Under the pieces are notes generated by a model. The model was not told the DNA's origin. It saw only the letters and a list, made by a program, of their open reading frames with translations, and did not search any database. The position numbers and the translations under genes were made by a program. Positions 1 to 7,286 of a DNA stretch of 40,260 nt are shown piece by piece. Every line of letters starts with the position of its first letter. The stretch's first letter is position 1. The DNA is from Ruminococcus sp. (GTDB lineage: Bacteria > Bacillota > Clostridia > Oscillospirales > Ruminococcaceae): NCBI GenBank assembly GCA_017461395.1, contig JAFTYF010000038.1, forward strand, positions 1-40,260. Direction: 5' to 3'.

Positions 1-234
1 CTTATATTCGGAAAAGATAAGCTGATACTTCTCTCCGAAGGATCAGAAATAGCAAAGGCTTTGTTTCTGGTTCACACCGATCTCGAATACTTCCGCAGTA
101 ACGGGGGTATTCCTGAGGAATCGGCAAGAGCTATAACAGAATCACTTAATGATGTATCCACACAGCTTAATACAGTTTCTTCAAAGCTGACAGATATTCA
201 CGCTGATAACGAGGAGGTCGATATAGATGAATAA
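1..234 (+). CDS. C-terminal part of a mobilization accessory (MobC/relaxosome-like) protein, 5' truncated by window edge
   Basis: An open frame enters from the left edge and stops with TAA at 232-234, leaving 77 visible residues that are charged and helical (for example SEGSEIAKALF near the left edge, and a run of alternating S, L, T and D near the end). The stop overlaps the relaxase start at 227 by 8 bases, so the two are translationally coupled. Small DNA-binding accessory proteins directly upstream of a relaxase usually belong to the MobC or relaxosome group, and this role is inferred from position. No catalytic motif is visible, and the N-terminal DNA-binding part lies outside the window, so the family remains tentative. 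Confidence 0.55.
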   Translation, partial: LIFGKDKLILLSEGSEIAKALFLVHTDLEYFRSNGGIPEESARAITESLNDVSTQLNTVSSKLTDIHADNEEVDIDE

Positions 235-1375
235 ATCTGGCACATTTTCAGCTGTCCTGAAATTCATAAACGGACGTAACGTCGGTGCTGAGTCATTAAG
301 AGCAGTCTGTAATTATACCACGGACAAGGCTAAGACCAATGACGGTACGCTCGTAACCACATACGGCTGTTCCCTTGAACATCCCGTTGAGGATATACTG
401 GCAAACAAACGTCTGCACAACAAGACTCACGGCAAGCAGTACGAGCATTTCGTATTTGCACCGTGTCCTAATGGTTCGGACAAGTCTCCTGAAGCTGTAC
501 TTAAAACAGTCAAGGAAATTGTTTCCACTGTATTTCCTGAGAATATGAGTATCGTTTCTGTTCACACAGACAGTAAATGGCTTCATGCTCATGTGGTACT
601 TGATGCCGTAAATGCTGTAACAGGTCGCAAGTTTTCACAAAGCCCCTCAGACCTTAACAGAGTAAAGCAGAAGACTAACACTATCCTCCAAAAGCACGGA
701 TTTGAGATTATAACAGCCAGTGCAAACGAGTTTGTTGATCATACCGATTACTCAAATGAAGAGGAATTTGACTTTCTTGAACTTGACGAGTCTCAGTTCA
801 TAACTAAGTCTGCAATAGAGGAGATATCAGCCTATACTGACTCCGTAAATCTCACAAACACGCCCGTTCTTTTTGTCGGTTGGGATTCCCCTGACTGCTG
901 CAATGAAAATTATGGAGGTTATAACATGAATAACAATTACACACCTTATGTTCCACAGACACAGGCTGCTGCTGTAATCACTCCTACAGTAGAGGAAGTT
1001 TCCACAGATAATTCTATGATACAGCAGACACAGGAAGTTTCTGCTCCTGTTCCTATGGTCGAAACTGTTCCCACAACGATTGAAACGGCGGTAAACAGCT
1101 ATCCCAACACCAATGTGGTAATCGGTCCTACGTTTCGTATAAGAGGCAATGATAATTCTAATTTTGCAGGACTTGGAGAGCTTGTGGAACAGACTACGGC
1201 ATATGCCCAAGAACATCAGCGTGAAGCTGCTAACCTTGCACTTGCTATGCAGCAGTATGGTCAGCAGAACGGTTATCCGTCAAATGTCTCCGTATATGCC
1301 GGACCTATATTTGATATTGACCTGACAGGCGGTATGTATCCGTCATTGCCCGAATCCAATAGCAATGAATTCTAA
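227..1375 (+). CDS. Relaxase / mobilization nuclease (MobA/VirD2-like)
   Basis: This 382-residue protein would nick and covalently hold one strand at an origin of transfer so the element can be mobilized by conjugation. The first 160 residues match the relaxase fold. A Tyr at about residue 30 (context CNYTTDKAKT) is the likely nucleophile. The metal-binding histidine motif is at about 113-128 (VHTDSKWLHAHVVLDAVN), followed by GRKFSQSPSDLNRVK. The last 200 residues are low-complexity and rich in Gln, Thr, Val and Pro, with no recognisable helicase or primase domain. An RBS (GAGGAGG, 211-217) sits 9 bases before the ATG. The upstream accessory gene overlaps it by 8 bases, and excisionase and integrase genes follow. 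No type IV secretion genes are visible in the window, which fits a mobilizable rather than self-transmissible element, though the left part is not seen. Confidence 0.85.
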   Translation: MNKSGTFSAVLKFINGRNVGAESLRAVCNYTTDKAKTNDGTLVTTYGCSLEHPVEDILANKRLHNKTHGKQYEHFVFAPCPNGSDKSPEAVLKTVKEIVSTVFPENMSIVSVHTDSKWLHAHVVLDAVNAVTGRKFSQSPSDLNRVKQKTNTILQKHGFEIITASANEFVDHTDYSNEEEFDFLELDESQFITKSAIEEISAYTDSVNLTNTPVLFVGWDSPDCCNENYGGYNMNNNYTPYVPQTQAAAVITPTVEEVSTDNSMIQQTQEVSAPVPMVETVPTTIETAVNSYPNTNVVIGPTFRIRGNDNSNFAGLGELVEQTTAYAQEHQREAANLALAMQQYGQQNGYPSNVSVYAGPIFDIDLTGGMYPSLPESNSNEF

Positions 1376-1470
1376 GGTTGGGTTTGCTTAGGAGTTTAAT
1401 CACCTTAATAATATTATATTACGTTAACCGGTGCAGGTCAAGATATTATTGTAAAATGGAGGATTTTATC

Positions 1471-1674
1471 GTGAATACTTTAGAAAATACTTTCAGGAAT
1501 TATCCTGATATTGTTTCTACGAAACAGATGAGAGAAATGCTGCATATTGGTAAAAATACAGCTTACAAGCTCCTTGACAGGAAAGAAATAGAATCTATAC
1601 GCATAGGCAGAACACATAAAATTCCAAAAATAAATATTATTGCTTACTTAAACAATAATAGCTTAAAAAGTTAA
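1471..1674 (+). CDS. Small excisionase-like helix-turn-helix DNA-binding protein
   Basis: This 67-residue protein has an excisionase-family winged helix: STKQMREMLHIGKNTAYKLLD followed by a short wing (SIRIGRTHKIPK) and a C-terminal helix. Such proteins bend DNA at attachment sites to favour excision by the neighbouring integrase, or act as small regulators. The start is taken as GTG at 1471 because GGAGGA at 1458-1463 lies 7 bases before it. The in-frame ATG at 1456 falls inside that ribosome binding site and an upstream TTG has none. It sits between the relaxase and the integrase, the usual place for such a gene in integrative elements. The family call is based on the helix-turn-helix and wing pattern only. 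Confidence 0.75.
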   Translation: MNTLENTFRNYPDIVSTKQMREMLHIGKNTAYKLLDRKEIESIRIGRTHKIPKINIIAYLNNNSLKS

Positions 1675-1688
1675 AGTTAATAATTCAT

Positions 1689-1721
1689 AAATTGTCTGCT
1701 GCTAACACCGGCAGACAATTT
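1689..1721 (+). terminator. Perfect 11-bp hairpin between xis-like gene and integrase
   Basis: AAATTGTCTGC (1689-1699) is perfectly complementary to 1711-1721, with an 11-base loop. It lies 14 bases after the excisionase stop and just before the integrase RBS (GGAGGA, 1729-1734). The downstream T run is only three bases, so it may be a weak terminator, an mRNA-processing hairpin, or a control element that limits integrase expression from upstream transcription. Confidence 0.5.
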
Positions 1722-1745
1722 TCAAAAAAGGAGGAATATACATCT

Positions 1746-2972
1746 ATGATGAAATACAGTTTAAATACTAATAAGGGAATATGGCATGTAAGCTTTTATG
1801 TTGTGAACTCTCAAGGCAAAAGAAAGCAAAAGCAGCTTTCTACGGGGATAAAGGCTTTTGATACTAAAGGCAGACAGGTTAACAAGCGCAAAGCAGATGA
1901 AAGGGCTCAGGAAATAGTTACTCGTTATGATGGTATTATAGACAATGAATTCAGCAATTGGACGTTGGATAAATGCGCTGAATACTGTCTGGAACTCAAT
2001 AAAACAAAGTTGTCACCAACTACATATACCGACTATCTCAGTGCTTTAAAATGCCATATAAAGCCATATTTTCAGAACAAAAAGCCTATAAAGGATCTTA
2101 AACCAAAGGATATTGAAGCCTTTTGCAGCTATAAACTTGATGAAGGGAAAAGTCCTAAAACTGTCCATAAGCTGCTTAGTCTGATAGGACCTGCTTTCAG
2201 ATATGCCGAAAAGAATGATTTCATTATCAAAAATCCAATGAATGTAGTAGACAAGCCCACAAAACTCAGAAGTGAAACCAGCTACTATAATGCTGAGCAG
2301 CTGAATACTCTTGCAAAGGCGGCTAAGGGTTCGTATATTGAGACACCGATTGTTCTTGCAATGATACTTGGACTGAGAAGGTCTGAAATAATAGGTATCA
2401 CGTGGGATAACGTTGATTTCGAAAATAAAATGCTCCATATCAGACAGAGCGTAGTAGTGGGCGATTCAAGTATTCTCCCTAAAGATACATTCAAAGTAAT
2501 CGGAAACACTCAAGGCAAGAAAAAAAGAGAGCTTATTCTTAAATACTTTCTCAAAACAGCCAGCAGTGAACGCAGCTTTCATATGAATGATGCTCTGTAC
2601 AGATATATGAAAAATCTCAAGTCTAAACAGGAGGTTATGCTGAGGGAAACAGAGGCATACAGAGATTTTGTTTGTGTAAATGATGTGGGAATGCTGATCA
2701 CACCTGATGTAATAACAGCACAGTTCAGAAAGCTTCTTGACAGAAACGGTCTGCCTCATATCAAGTTCCATGCACTGAGGCACTCCTGCATCAGTCTTCT
2801 TGCTAATAATACGGCTTTCTCAATGAAACAGATACAGGATTACGCTGGACACGGAGATTTTCTCACTACCTTTAACGTGTACAGTCATGCTGATAATTCA
2901 GCCAAAAAGACTGAAATGGATTATATTACAAGCTGTTTTGACAATTTGTTTGATGACAATAATAACAGCTGA
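1746..2972 (+). CDS. int: Tyrosine recombinase (phage/ICE-type integrase)
   Basis: This 408-residue site-specific recombinase would integrate and excise the element. It has an N-terminal arm-binding region, a SAM-like core-binding domain at about 70-160 and a catalytic domain at about 180-400. The catalytic residues are visible: Arg in LGLRRSEI, the HALRH box (HxxR), His in YAGHGDF, and the Tyr nucleophile in NVYSH near the C-terminus. The start is taken at ATG 1746, 11 bases after GGAGGA; the second ATG at 1749 is also possible. It is the last gene of the element and its stop is about 120 bases from the 3' end of a tRNA-His gene, a common arrangement for integrases that target tRNA 3' ends. 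Confidence 0.93.
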   Translation: MMKYSLNTNKGIWHVSFYVVNSQGKRKQKQLSTGIKAFDTKGRQVNKRKADERAQEIVTRYDGIIDNEFSNWTLDKCAEYCLELNKTKLSPTTYTDYLSALKCHIKPYFQNKKPIKDLKPKDIEAFCSYKLDEGKSPKTVHKLLSLIGPAFRYAEKNDFIIKNPMNVVDKPTKLRSETSYYNAEQLNTLAKAAKGSYIETPIVLAMILGLRRSEIIGITWDNVDFENKMLHIRQSVVVGDSSILPKDTFKVIGNTQGKKKRELILKYFLKTASSERSFHMNDALYRYMKNLKSKQEVMLRETEAYRDFVCVNDVGMLITPDVITAQFRKLLDRNGLPHIKFHALRHSCISLLANNTAFSMKQIQDYAGHGDFLTTFNVYSHADNSAKKTEMDYITSCFDNLFDDNNNS

Positions 2973-2985
2973 ATATTATCTGAAA

Positions 2986-3017
2986 ACAGGTGCTTCCATG
3001 TTGATGGAAGCACTTGT
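2986..3017 (+). terminator. 14-bp stem-loop downstream of the integrase
   Basis: Bases 2986-2999 pair with 3004-3017 around a 4-base loop (GTTG), with one G-U pair. It begins 13 bases after the integrase stop and is the likely transcription end for int. Neither flank carries a long T run, so termination efficiency is uncertain. It also lies in the zone where arm-type recombinase sites are expected. Confidence 0.5.
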
Positions 3018-3026
3018 AAATCAAGG

Positions 3027-3049
3027 ATATTAGGAAAAATATTAGGAAA
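3027..3049 (+). repeat. Tandem 11-bp direct repeat (ATATTAGGAAA x2) between integrase and tRNA-His
   Basis: ATATTAGGAAA occurs at 3027-3037 and again at 3039-3049, a 12-base period. The position between the integrase gene and the tRNA 3' end suits arm-type integrase or excisionase sites, which are often short direct repeats. This role is inferred from position. The AT-rich tract also overlaps the T-tract side of the tRNA terminator. Confidence 0.4.
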
Positions 3050-3084
3050 TAAAAATATAAGCACCTTCGATTTCTCGAAAGTGC
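3045..3084 (-). terminator. Intrinsic terminator of the tRNA operon
   Basis: On the minus strand, GCAC+TTCG-type arms (3076-3084 with 3061-3069, one mismatch) form a stem with a 6-base loop, followed by TTATATTTTTATTT. It lies 10 bases beyond the encoded CCA of tRNA-His and would end the three-tRNA transcript. If the tRNA 3' end is the attachment site, this terminator was brought in by the element. Confidence 0.65.
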
Positions 3085-3093
3085 CTATTCTTC

Positions 3094-3171
3094 TGGGGTG
3101 GGAGATGGGATTCGAACCCACGATCTTCGGGACCACAATCCGACGCTTTAACCAGCTAAGCTACACCCACC
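3094..3171 (-). tRNA. tRNA-His (GTG)
   Basis: The minus strand folds as a cloverleaf: acceptor GTGGGTG, an anticodon loop containing GTG in the context GGATTGTGGTCC, and the T-loop TTCGAAT. The extra 5' G (3171) pairs with C73, the hallmark of tRNA-His. CCA is encoded at 3096-3094. One T-T mismatch is present at acceptor pair 6-67. It is the last tRNA of the transcript and abuts the integrative element. Confidence 0.93.
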
Positions 3172-3177
3172 ATAAAT

Positions 3178-3254
3178 TGGCGCGCCTTGCTGGATTCGAA
3201 CCAGCGGCTTACTGCTTAGAAGGCAGTTACTCTATCCAGCTGAGTTAAAGGCGC
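3178..3254 (-). tRNA. tRNA-Arg (TCT)
   Basis: The minus strand gives acceptor GCGCCTT paired with AAGGCGC, anticodon stem ACTGC/GCAGT with loop CTTCTAA (anticodon TCT, reading AGA/AGG), T-loop TTCGAAT, and an encoded CCA at 3180-3178. It is the middle gene of the three-tRNA transcript. Confidence 0.94.
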
Positions 3255-3297
3255 AAATGTCTGTAGATAAAATCAGCAGCCAAAGCTGCTATAAGGG

Positions 3298-3368
<71 letters not shown>

Positions 3369-3389
3369 ACTGTCGTTTCAACGATAATA

Positions 3390-3418
3390 ATTATATCACA
3401 CAATGTGAACTATGTCAA
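3390..3418 (-). promoter_or_regulatory. Consensus sigma-A promoter of the tRNA operon
   Basis: Read on the minus strand: TTGACA (3418-3413), a 17-base spacer, then TATAAT (3395-3390). Both hexamers are perfect. The start of transcription would fall about 15 bases before tRNA-Gly. The rest of the gene-free stretch 3419-3689 is AT-rich, with three spaced TTGA(C/T)A hexamers and a weak plus-strand promoter, but no convincing gene. Confidence 0.9.
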
Positions 3419-3505
3419 TAGGATTTTTAAAAAACGTCATTTTGCACAACAAATTCTTTCTGTAGATCAGATGTTTTATCTGAAAGAATAAAATACGAAA
3501 CTTTA

Positions 3506-3540
3506 TTGACAAATCCAGGTTGACATACGTTGTGTTGATA
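3506..3540 (+). repeat. Three spaced TTGACA-like hexamers upstream of the transporter operon
   Basis: TTGACA at 3506-3511, TTGACA at 3520-3525 and TTGATA at 3535-3540 are spaced 14-15 bases start to start. None has a good -10 at the right distance, so they do not look like separate promoters. They may be a regulator binding array or chance in AT-rich DNA. Confidence 0.25.
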
Positions 3541-3600
3541 GGCAAGGACAGTCTTTTATTATTAGTTAAAATAAAAAAATATATAAATACTTCGTCTTTT

Positions 3601-3628
3601 TTGCCTCTTAAAGTCACTTATATATAAA
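3601..3628 (+). promoter_or_regulatory. Candidate promoter of the permease/HlyD operon
   Basis: TTGCCT (3601-3606), a 16-base spacer, then TATAAA (3623-3628) is the best sigma-A-like match before the operon, about 60 bases before the first ATG. The match is partial (4/6 and 5/6), so this call is tentative. Confidence 0.35.
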
Positions 3629-3689
3629 GGGAAAAATACAGGGCATTTATTATATCAATAAGTTCATAAATAAATGGAGAAGTGATACA

Positions 3690-4580
3690 ATGAAAAAGAA
3701 AAAATTAAGAAGCCAATGCGGCAGAGGACGTGAAAAAATATTCAGCTGTGCCTGCCTGGTTCCAAGTATCGTGGGAGTACTTATATTCTTTCTGATTCCT
3801 TTCGGCATCGTTATTTATTACTCAATGATCAATAATCCTGTCAGCGGAGAATACGTCGGACTTGAAAATTACCGCAATCTCCTTGACAACCTCGCTTTTA
3901 CAAAAGCGGCAAAGAATACTGCGACCTTTTCTCTTATTGCAGTTCCACTTTCGATCGTGCTGTCGCTCGGACTTGCTATTCTGCTGGAACGCAATATCCC
4001 CGGAAAAAGCATATTCCGGACGTTCTTTCTGAGTCCGCTTATGGTTCCGACTGCATCAGTAGTTCTTGTATGGCAGGTTCTGTTTCACAATCACGGAACA
4101 ATAAATCAGATAATCGAAGCTTTCGGTGGTCAGACCGTTGACTGGCTGAAATCCCCGAAAGGTCAGGTAATTATCATTCTCATGTTTTTGTGGAAGAATA
4201 TCGGCTACAACATGATATTGTTCATGTCTGCGCTGTGCAGTATTCCCCGTGATATAATCGAGGTTGCCGATCTTGAAGGTGCCGGTTCATTCTATAAGTT
4301 CATACATATAAAGCTGCGTTATCTTTCTCCTACGATTATTTTTGTATTTATTCTGTCGCTGATAAATTCGTTCAAGATTTTCCGTGAAGTTTATCTGCTG
4401 ACGGGAAAATATCCTTTCGGCAAGCTGTATATGCTTCAGCATTTCATGAACAATACCTTTGAAAATCTCAATTACCAGAAGCTTTCAGCGGCGGCGGTAC
4501 TCTTTGCGCTGGTGATGATAGTCATAATCGCTTTGCTTCTTATCGCTGAGAATATCTTCGGAAAGGATGTGGAAAACTGA
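3690..4580 (+). CDS. Sugar-type ABC transporter permease (MalF/UgpA-like)
   Basis: This 296-residue integral membrane protein resembles the first permease of CUT1-type carbohydrate ABC importers. The first helix is at about 20-45 and about six helices follow. The cytoplasmic EAA loop that contacts the ATPase is at 191-199 (EVADLEGAG). An RBS (GGAGAAGTG) precedes the ATG. The stop overlaps the next permease (TGATG at 4578-4582), so the two are coupled. Unusually, no solute-binding protein or ATPase gene lies in this operon, and the following genes resemble export or envelope adaptors. The transported substrate cannot be told from the sequence. Confidence 0.9.
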   Translation: MKKKKLRSQCGRGREKIFSCACLVPSIVGVLIFFLIPFGIVIYYSMINNPVSGEYVGLENYRNLLDNLAFTKAAKNTATFSLIAVPLSIVLSLGLAILLERNIPGKSIFRTFFLSPLMVPTASVVLVWQVLFHNHGTINQIIEAFGGQTVDWLKSPKGQVIIILMFLWKNIGYNMILFMSALCSIPRDIIEVADLEGAGSFYKFIHIKLRYLSPTIIFVFILSLINSFKIFREVYLLTGKYPFGKLYMLQHFMNNTFENLNYQKLSAAAVLFALVMIVIIALLLIAENIFGKDVEN

Positions 4581-5518
4581 TGATCGTCAGAAAACAAAAT
4601 AAATTCCTTGATATCTCGGTAACGATCTTCATAGCGGCAGCGGCGATACTTTTCCTTATGCCAACCGTCCTGACGATTGCCAATTCATTCATGACATCCA
4701 GCGAGATAAATGCAAATTACGGTGTTATGTTCAGCAATATGTCAGGCGGTGAAAAGACTTTCATTTCTGAAGATATCAACCTTAAATTCATCCCCGATAA
4801 AGTTACGCTTGACCAGTACAAATCCGTGTTGATTAAGAATGTCGATTATCTCATGAAGTTCTGGAATTCAGTTATACTTACCGTTCCGATAACATTTTTC
4901 CAGCTTCTTCTGGCTGTAGTGACATCATACGGATTTTCAAGATATCCCGGAAAAATAAAGGGGCTTATCTTTTTTGTATATATCATTCTCATGCTAATGC
5001 CGGCACAGGTCACGCTTGTACCGAATTATCTCGTACTTGATAAATTCGGCATGATAGAAACGCAGGAGCTTGGCGTAAGTCAGGAAATGGAACGCTTTGT
5101 ATCTCGGCTGGCAATCATACTTCCGGCAGTATTTTCGCCGTTCAGTATATTTCTGCTGACGAAAGTCATGAAGCGAATTCCGACTTCATACGTTGAAGCC
5201 GCAAAGCTTGACGGTGCAGGTGAAATTCAGATAATGACGAAAATATATCTGCCAATGTGCAAAAGCGCTCTTGTTTCAATAGGTATGCTTGTATTCATCG
5301 ACTACTGGAACATGGTGGAACAGCCGCTTGTGCTGATGAAAGGCGATAACACGTCGCTTCATCCGCTTTCGGTATTTCTTTCGCAGATAAGCGGCGCCGA
5401 AGCCGGACTTGCTTTTGCAGTTGGAGCTGTATATATGATACCGACAATACTTATGTTCCTTTACGGCGAGGATTATCTCGTTGAGGGAATAACATATTCC
5501 GGCGGAATTAAAGGATAA
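4580..5518 (+). CDS. Sugar-type ABC transporter permease (MalG/UgpE-like)
   Basis: This 312-residue membrane protein is the partner of the preceding permease. It has six predicted helices, the first at about 12-35, and a clear EAA loop at 206-214 (EAAKLDGAG), which would dock into an ATPase. A loop of about 50 residues between helix 1 and helix 2 (about 40-90), carrying SGGEKTFISEDINLKF, is typical of MalG proteins with an extended external loop. The start codon shares a base with the previous stop. No ATPase is encoded nearby, so the pair probably borrows a shared MsmX/UgpC-type ATPase encoded elsewhere; that is an inference from how other CUT1 systems in Firmicutes work. Confidence 0.9.
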   Translation: MIVRKQNKFLDISVTIFIAAAAILFLMPTVLTIANSFMTSSEINANYGVMFSNMSGGEKTFISEDINLKFIPDKVTLDQYKSVLIKNVDYLMKFWNSVILTVPITFFQLLLAVVTSYGFSRYPGKIKGLIFFVYIILMLMPAQVTLVPNYLVLDKFGMIETQELGVSQEMERFVSRLAIILPAVFSPFSIFLLTKVMKRIPTSYVEAAKLDGAGEIQIMTKIYLPMCKSALVSIGMLVFIDYWNMVEQPLVLMKGDNTSLHPLSVFLSQISGAEAGLAFAVGAVYMIPTILMFLYGEDYLVEGITYSGGIKG

Positions 5519-5531
5519 AGGAGACAATACC

Positions 5532-7271
5532 ATGAGTGAAAATATGAAAAACAATGATGAAAAAATTATCGCATTAAAGGAAAATGAAGAAAAAAATCCT
5601 ATAAAAAAGCGTGAATTGATCAAAACCCTGATAATAATTTTTCTTGCGGCAATGCTTCTGCTGACGTTTTTCTCGAATACGATCATGAACCGCTCGCTTC
5701 CGGAAATCACTACGGAAACAACGTCCTCCGGCAAGCTGACGGAGCGTGTAAGAGGAAGCGGAATGATTATGTCCAATCAGACGTATGAGGTGACTATCGA
5801 CTCTGTGAGAGTTATTGAGAAAATCAATATCAAGTCGGGGCAGAAAGTGAAAAAGGACGATGTTCTCTTTACTGTAACAGTTGGAAGCAGTGCGGAACTT
5901 CGTGAAGCTGAAACTGCTCTTGATTCTATGATGCTCCAGTATCAGACGGCTCTGCTTTCGGAACCTGTCGATTATTCATCCGAAAATCAGGCTATCAAGA
6001 ACGCTCGTGAGGATCTCAATCAGGCTATCGCAAGACGAGATCAGGCATACAACAATCAGGCAAATATCGAACAGGCACAGAATCAGTATCTCAATGACAA
6101 GCAGGAGCTTTCTATACTGACCGCAAAACAGGGAAAGCTTTCAGCAGCAATTTCGGCTATCGACAGCGATAATTATTCTGCCGCTCCGCCCGAATATACG
6201 GGGAATCTGCCAGTTCTATACGGAGCATACGCTGACGCTGATGCGGAATACAATACCGCTTACGGACTTTACAGCAAGGCTGTCGAAGAAGGCACTGATG
6301 AAGCTGTCGTAAATACCGCAAAGGCTGATGCAGACGCAAAAATGACCGTCAGGGACGATGCAAAACGTGCCTATGACGACGAAAAAATATTCATCCGCAG
6401 CGATCTTGCCGTTCAGCTTGCTGATCTGGAATATCAGATCACTGACATTTCCGGAAGAATCACACAATATGAAAGCAATAGTCAGGGCGGAGGGATGTCC
6501 TATGAGGACTGTGTTGCTGATGTCAGAATGAAGGAACGTGCCCTCGAAGAATTAATGATAGCTCTCCAGAAGGCTCAGAAAACCGATAATATCAACAACC
6601 AGATAAGTAATCTCAATCTTGAAGCGCAGAAAAAAGCTATTGACAAGCAGAAGGAAAAAATTGCTGAGCTTAAAGAAAAAACTACTGCAACTGAAATAAA
6701 ATCCAAATACGACGGCATTGTGAATGCAGTAAATGTCCAGCCGGATGATTCTACCACTCCGGGAGTTCCTCTTGCGCTTATTGATATCGCCGAGGAGGGA
6801 TATACCGTCGAAATTACTGTGGATTCCGACAAGGTAAAGAAAATCAAGACCGGCGTAAAGGCTGAGCTTGTGAATAATTTCAGCGGCAAGGCGGAAGCAG
6901 TTCTTCAGAAAATCAAAAATGATACTACCGCCGGTTCAAGAAGCAAGATACTTGAATTTTCTGTAACAGGCGATGTTGAATCGGGTACATTCGTGGAGCT
7001 TTCAATTCCGTGCGGAAGCGCTTCTTACGACGCTATAGTGCCGAAAAGTGCCGTTTATCAGGACAAGGACGGAAGCTTCGTACTTAAAGTAAGATCAAAG
7101 AGTTCCCCCTTCGGCAACCGTTATTACGCAGAACGAGTTATGGTAGAGGTTCTTGCTTCGGATGAGACTTCTTCTGCAGTTCAGGGCGGAATTTCACGAG
7201 GCGACAGCCTTATAACAGCGGCAAGCAAGCCGGTATCTGCCGGAGATCAGGTTCGCATGAAGGATAAGTAA
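5532..7271 (+). CDS. HlyD-like membrane fusion / periplasmic-adaptor protein with long coiled coil
   Basis: This 579-residue protein is anchored by one N-terminal helix at about 30-50. It has the split biotinyl-lipoyl fold of membrane fusion proteins (first half about 68-118 with KINIKSGQKVKKDDVLFTV, second half about 387-420 with KYDGIVNAVNVQPDD), enclosing a long Gln/Ala/Lys-rich coiled coil at about 120-385. A beta-barrel-like region follows at about 425-560. Such adaptors work with MacB-type ABC exporters; in a Gram-positive cell the protein would project into the wall. An RBS (AAAGGAG) lies 9 bases before the ATG, and 13 bases separate it from the upstream permease. It is odd to find it directly behind importer-type permeases. 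Confidence 0.88.
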   Translation: MSENMKNNDEKIIALKENEEKNPIKKRELIKTLIIIFLAAMLLLTFFSNTIMNRSLPEITTETTSSGKLTERVRGSGMIMSNQTYEVTIDSVRVIEKINIKSGQKVKKDDVLFTVTVGSSAELREAETALDSMMLQYQTALLSEPVDYSSENQAIKNAREDLNQAIARRDQAYNNQANIEQAQNQYLNDKQELSILTAKQGKLSAAISAIDSDNYSAAPPEYTGNLPVLYGAYADADAEYNTAYGLYSKAVEEGTDEAVVNTAKADADAKMTVRDDAKRAYDDEKIFIRSDLAVQLADLEYQITDISGRITQYESNSQGGGMSYEDCVADVRMKERALEELMIALQKAQKTDNINNQISNLNLEAQKKAIDKQKEKIAELKEKTTATEIKSKYDGIVNAVNVQPDDSTTPGVPLALIDIAEEGYTVEITVDSDKVKKIKTGVKAELVNNFSGKAEAVLQKIKNDTTAGSRSKILEFSVTGDVESGTFVELSIPCGSASYDAIVPKSAVYQDKDGSFVLKVRSKSSPFGNRYYAERVMVEVLASDETSSAVQGGISRGDSLITAASKPVSAGDQVRMKDK

Positions 7272-7286
7272 GGCGGTGTTCCCCTT

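Noticed and set aside
1378..1470. N-terminal extension of the excisionase-like protein from a TTG at 1378
   Set aside because: The extension is not conserved-looking, has no RBS, and GGAGGA is correctly placed for GTG at 1471.
3061..3084. Hairpin considered as part of a riboswitch or integrase regulation on the plus strand
   Set aside because: It is followed by a T tract only on the minus strand and lies just after tRNA-His, so it is better explained as the tRNA terminator.
3396..3617. Minus-strand open frame of 73 codons between the tRNA operon and the transporter operon
   Set aside because: It overlaps the perfect tRNA promoter, is AT-rich with random composition, and has no ribosome binding site or recognisable motif.
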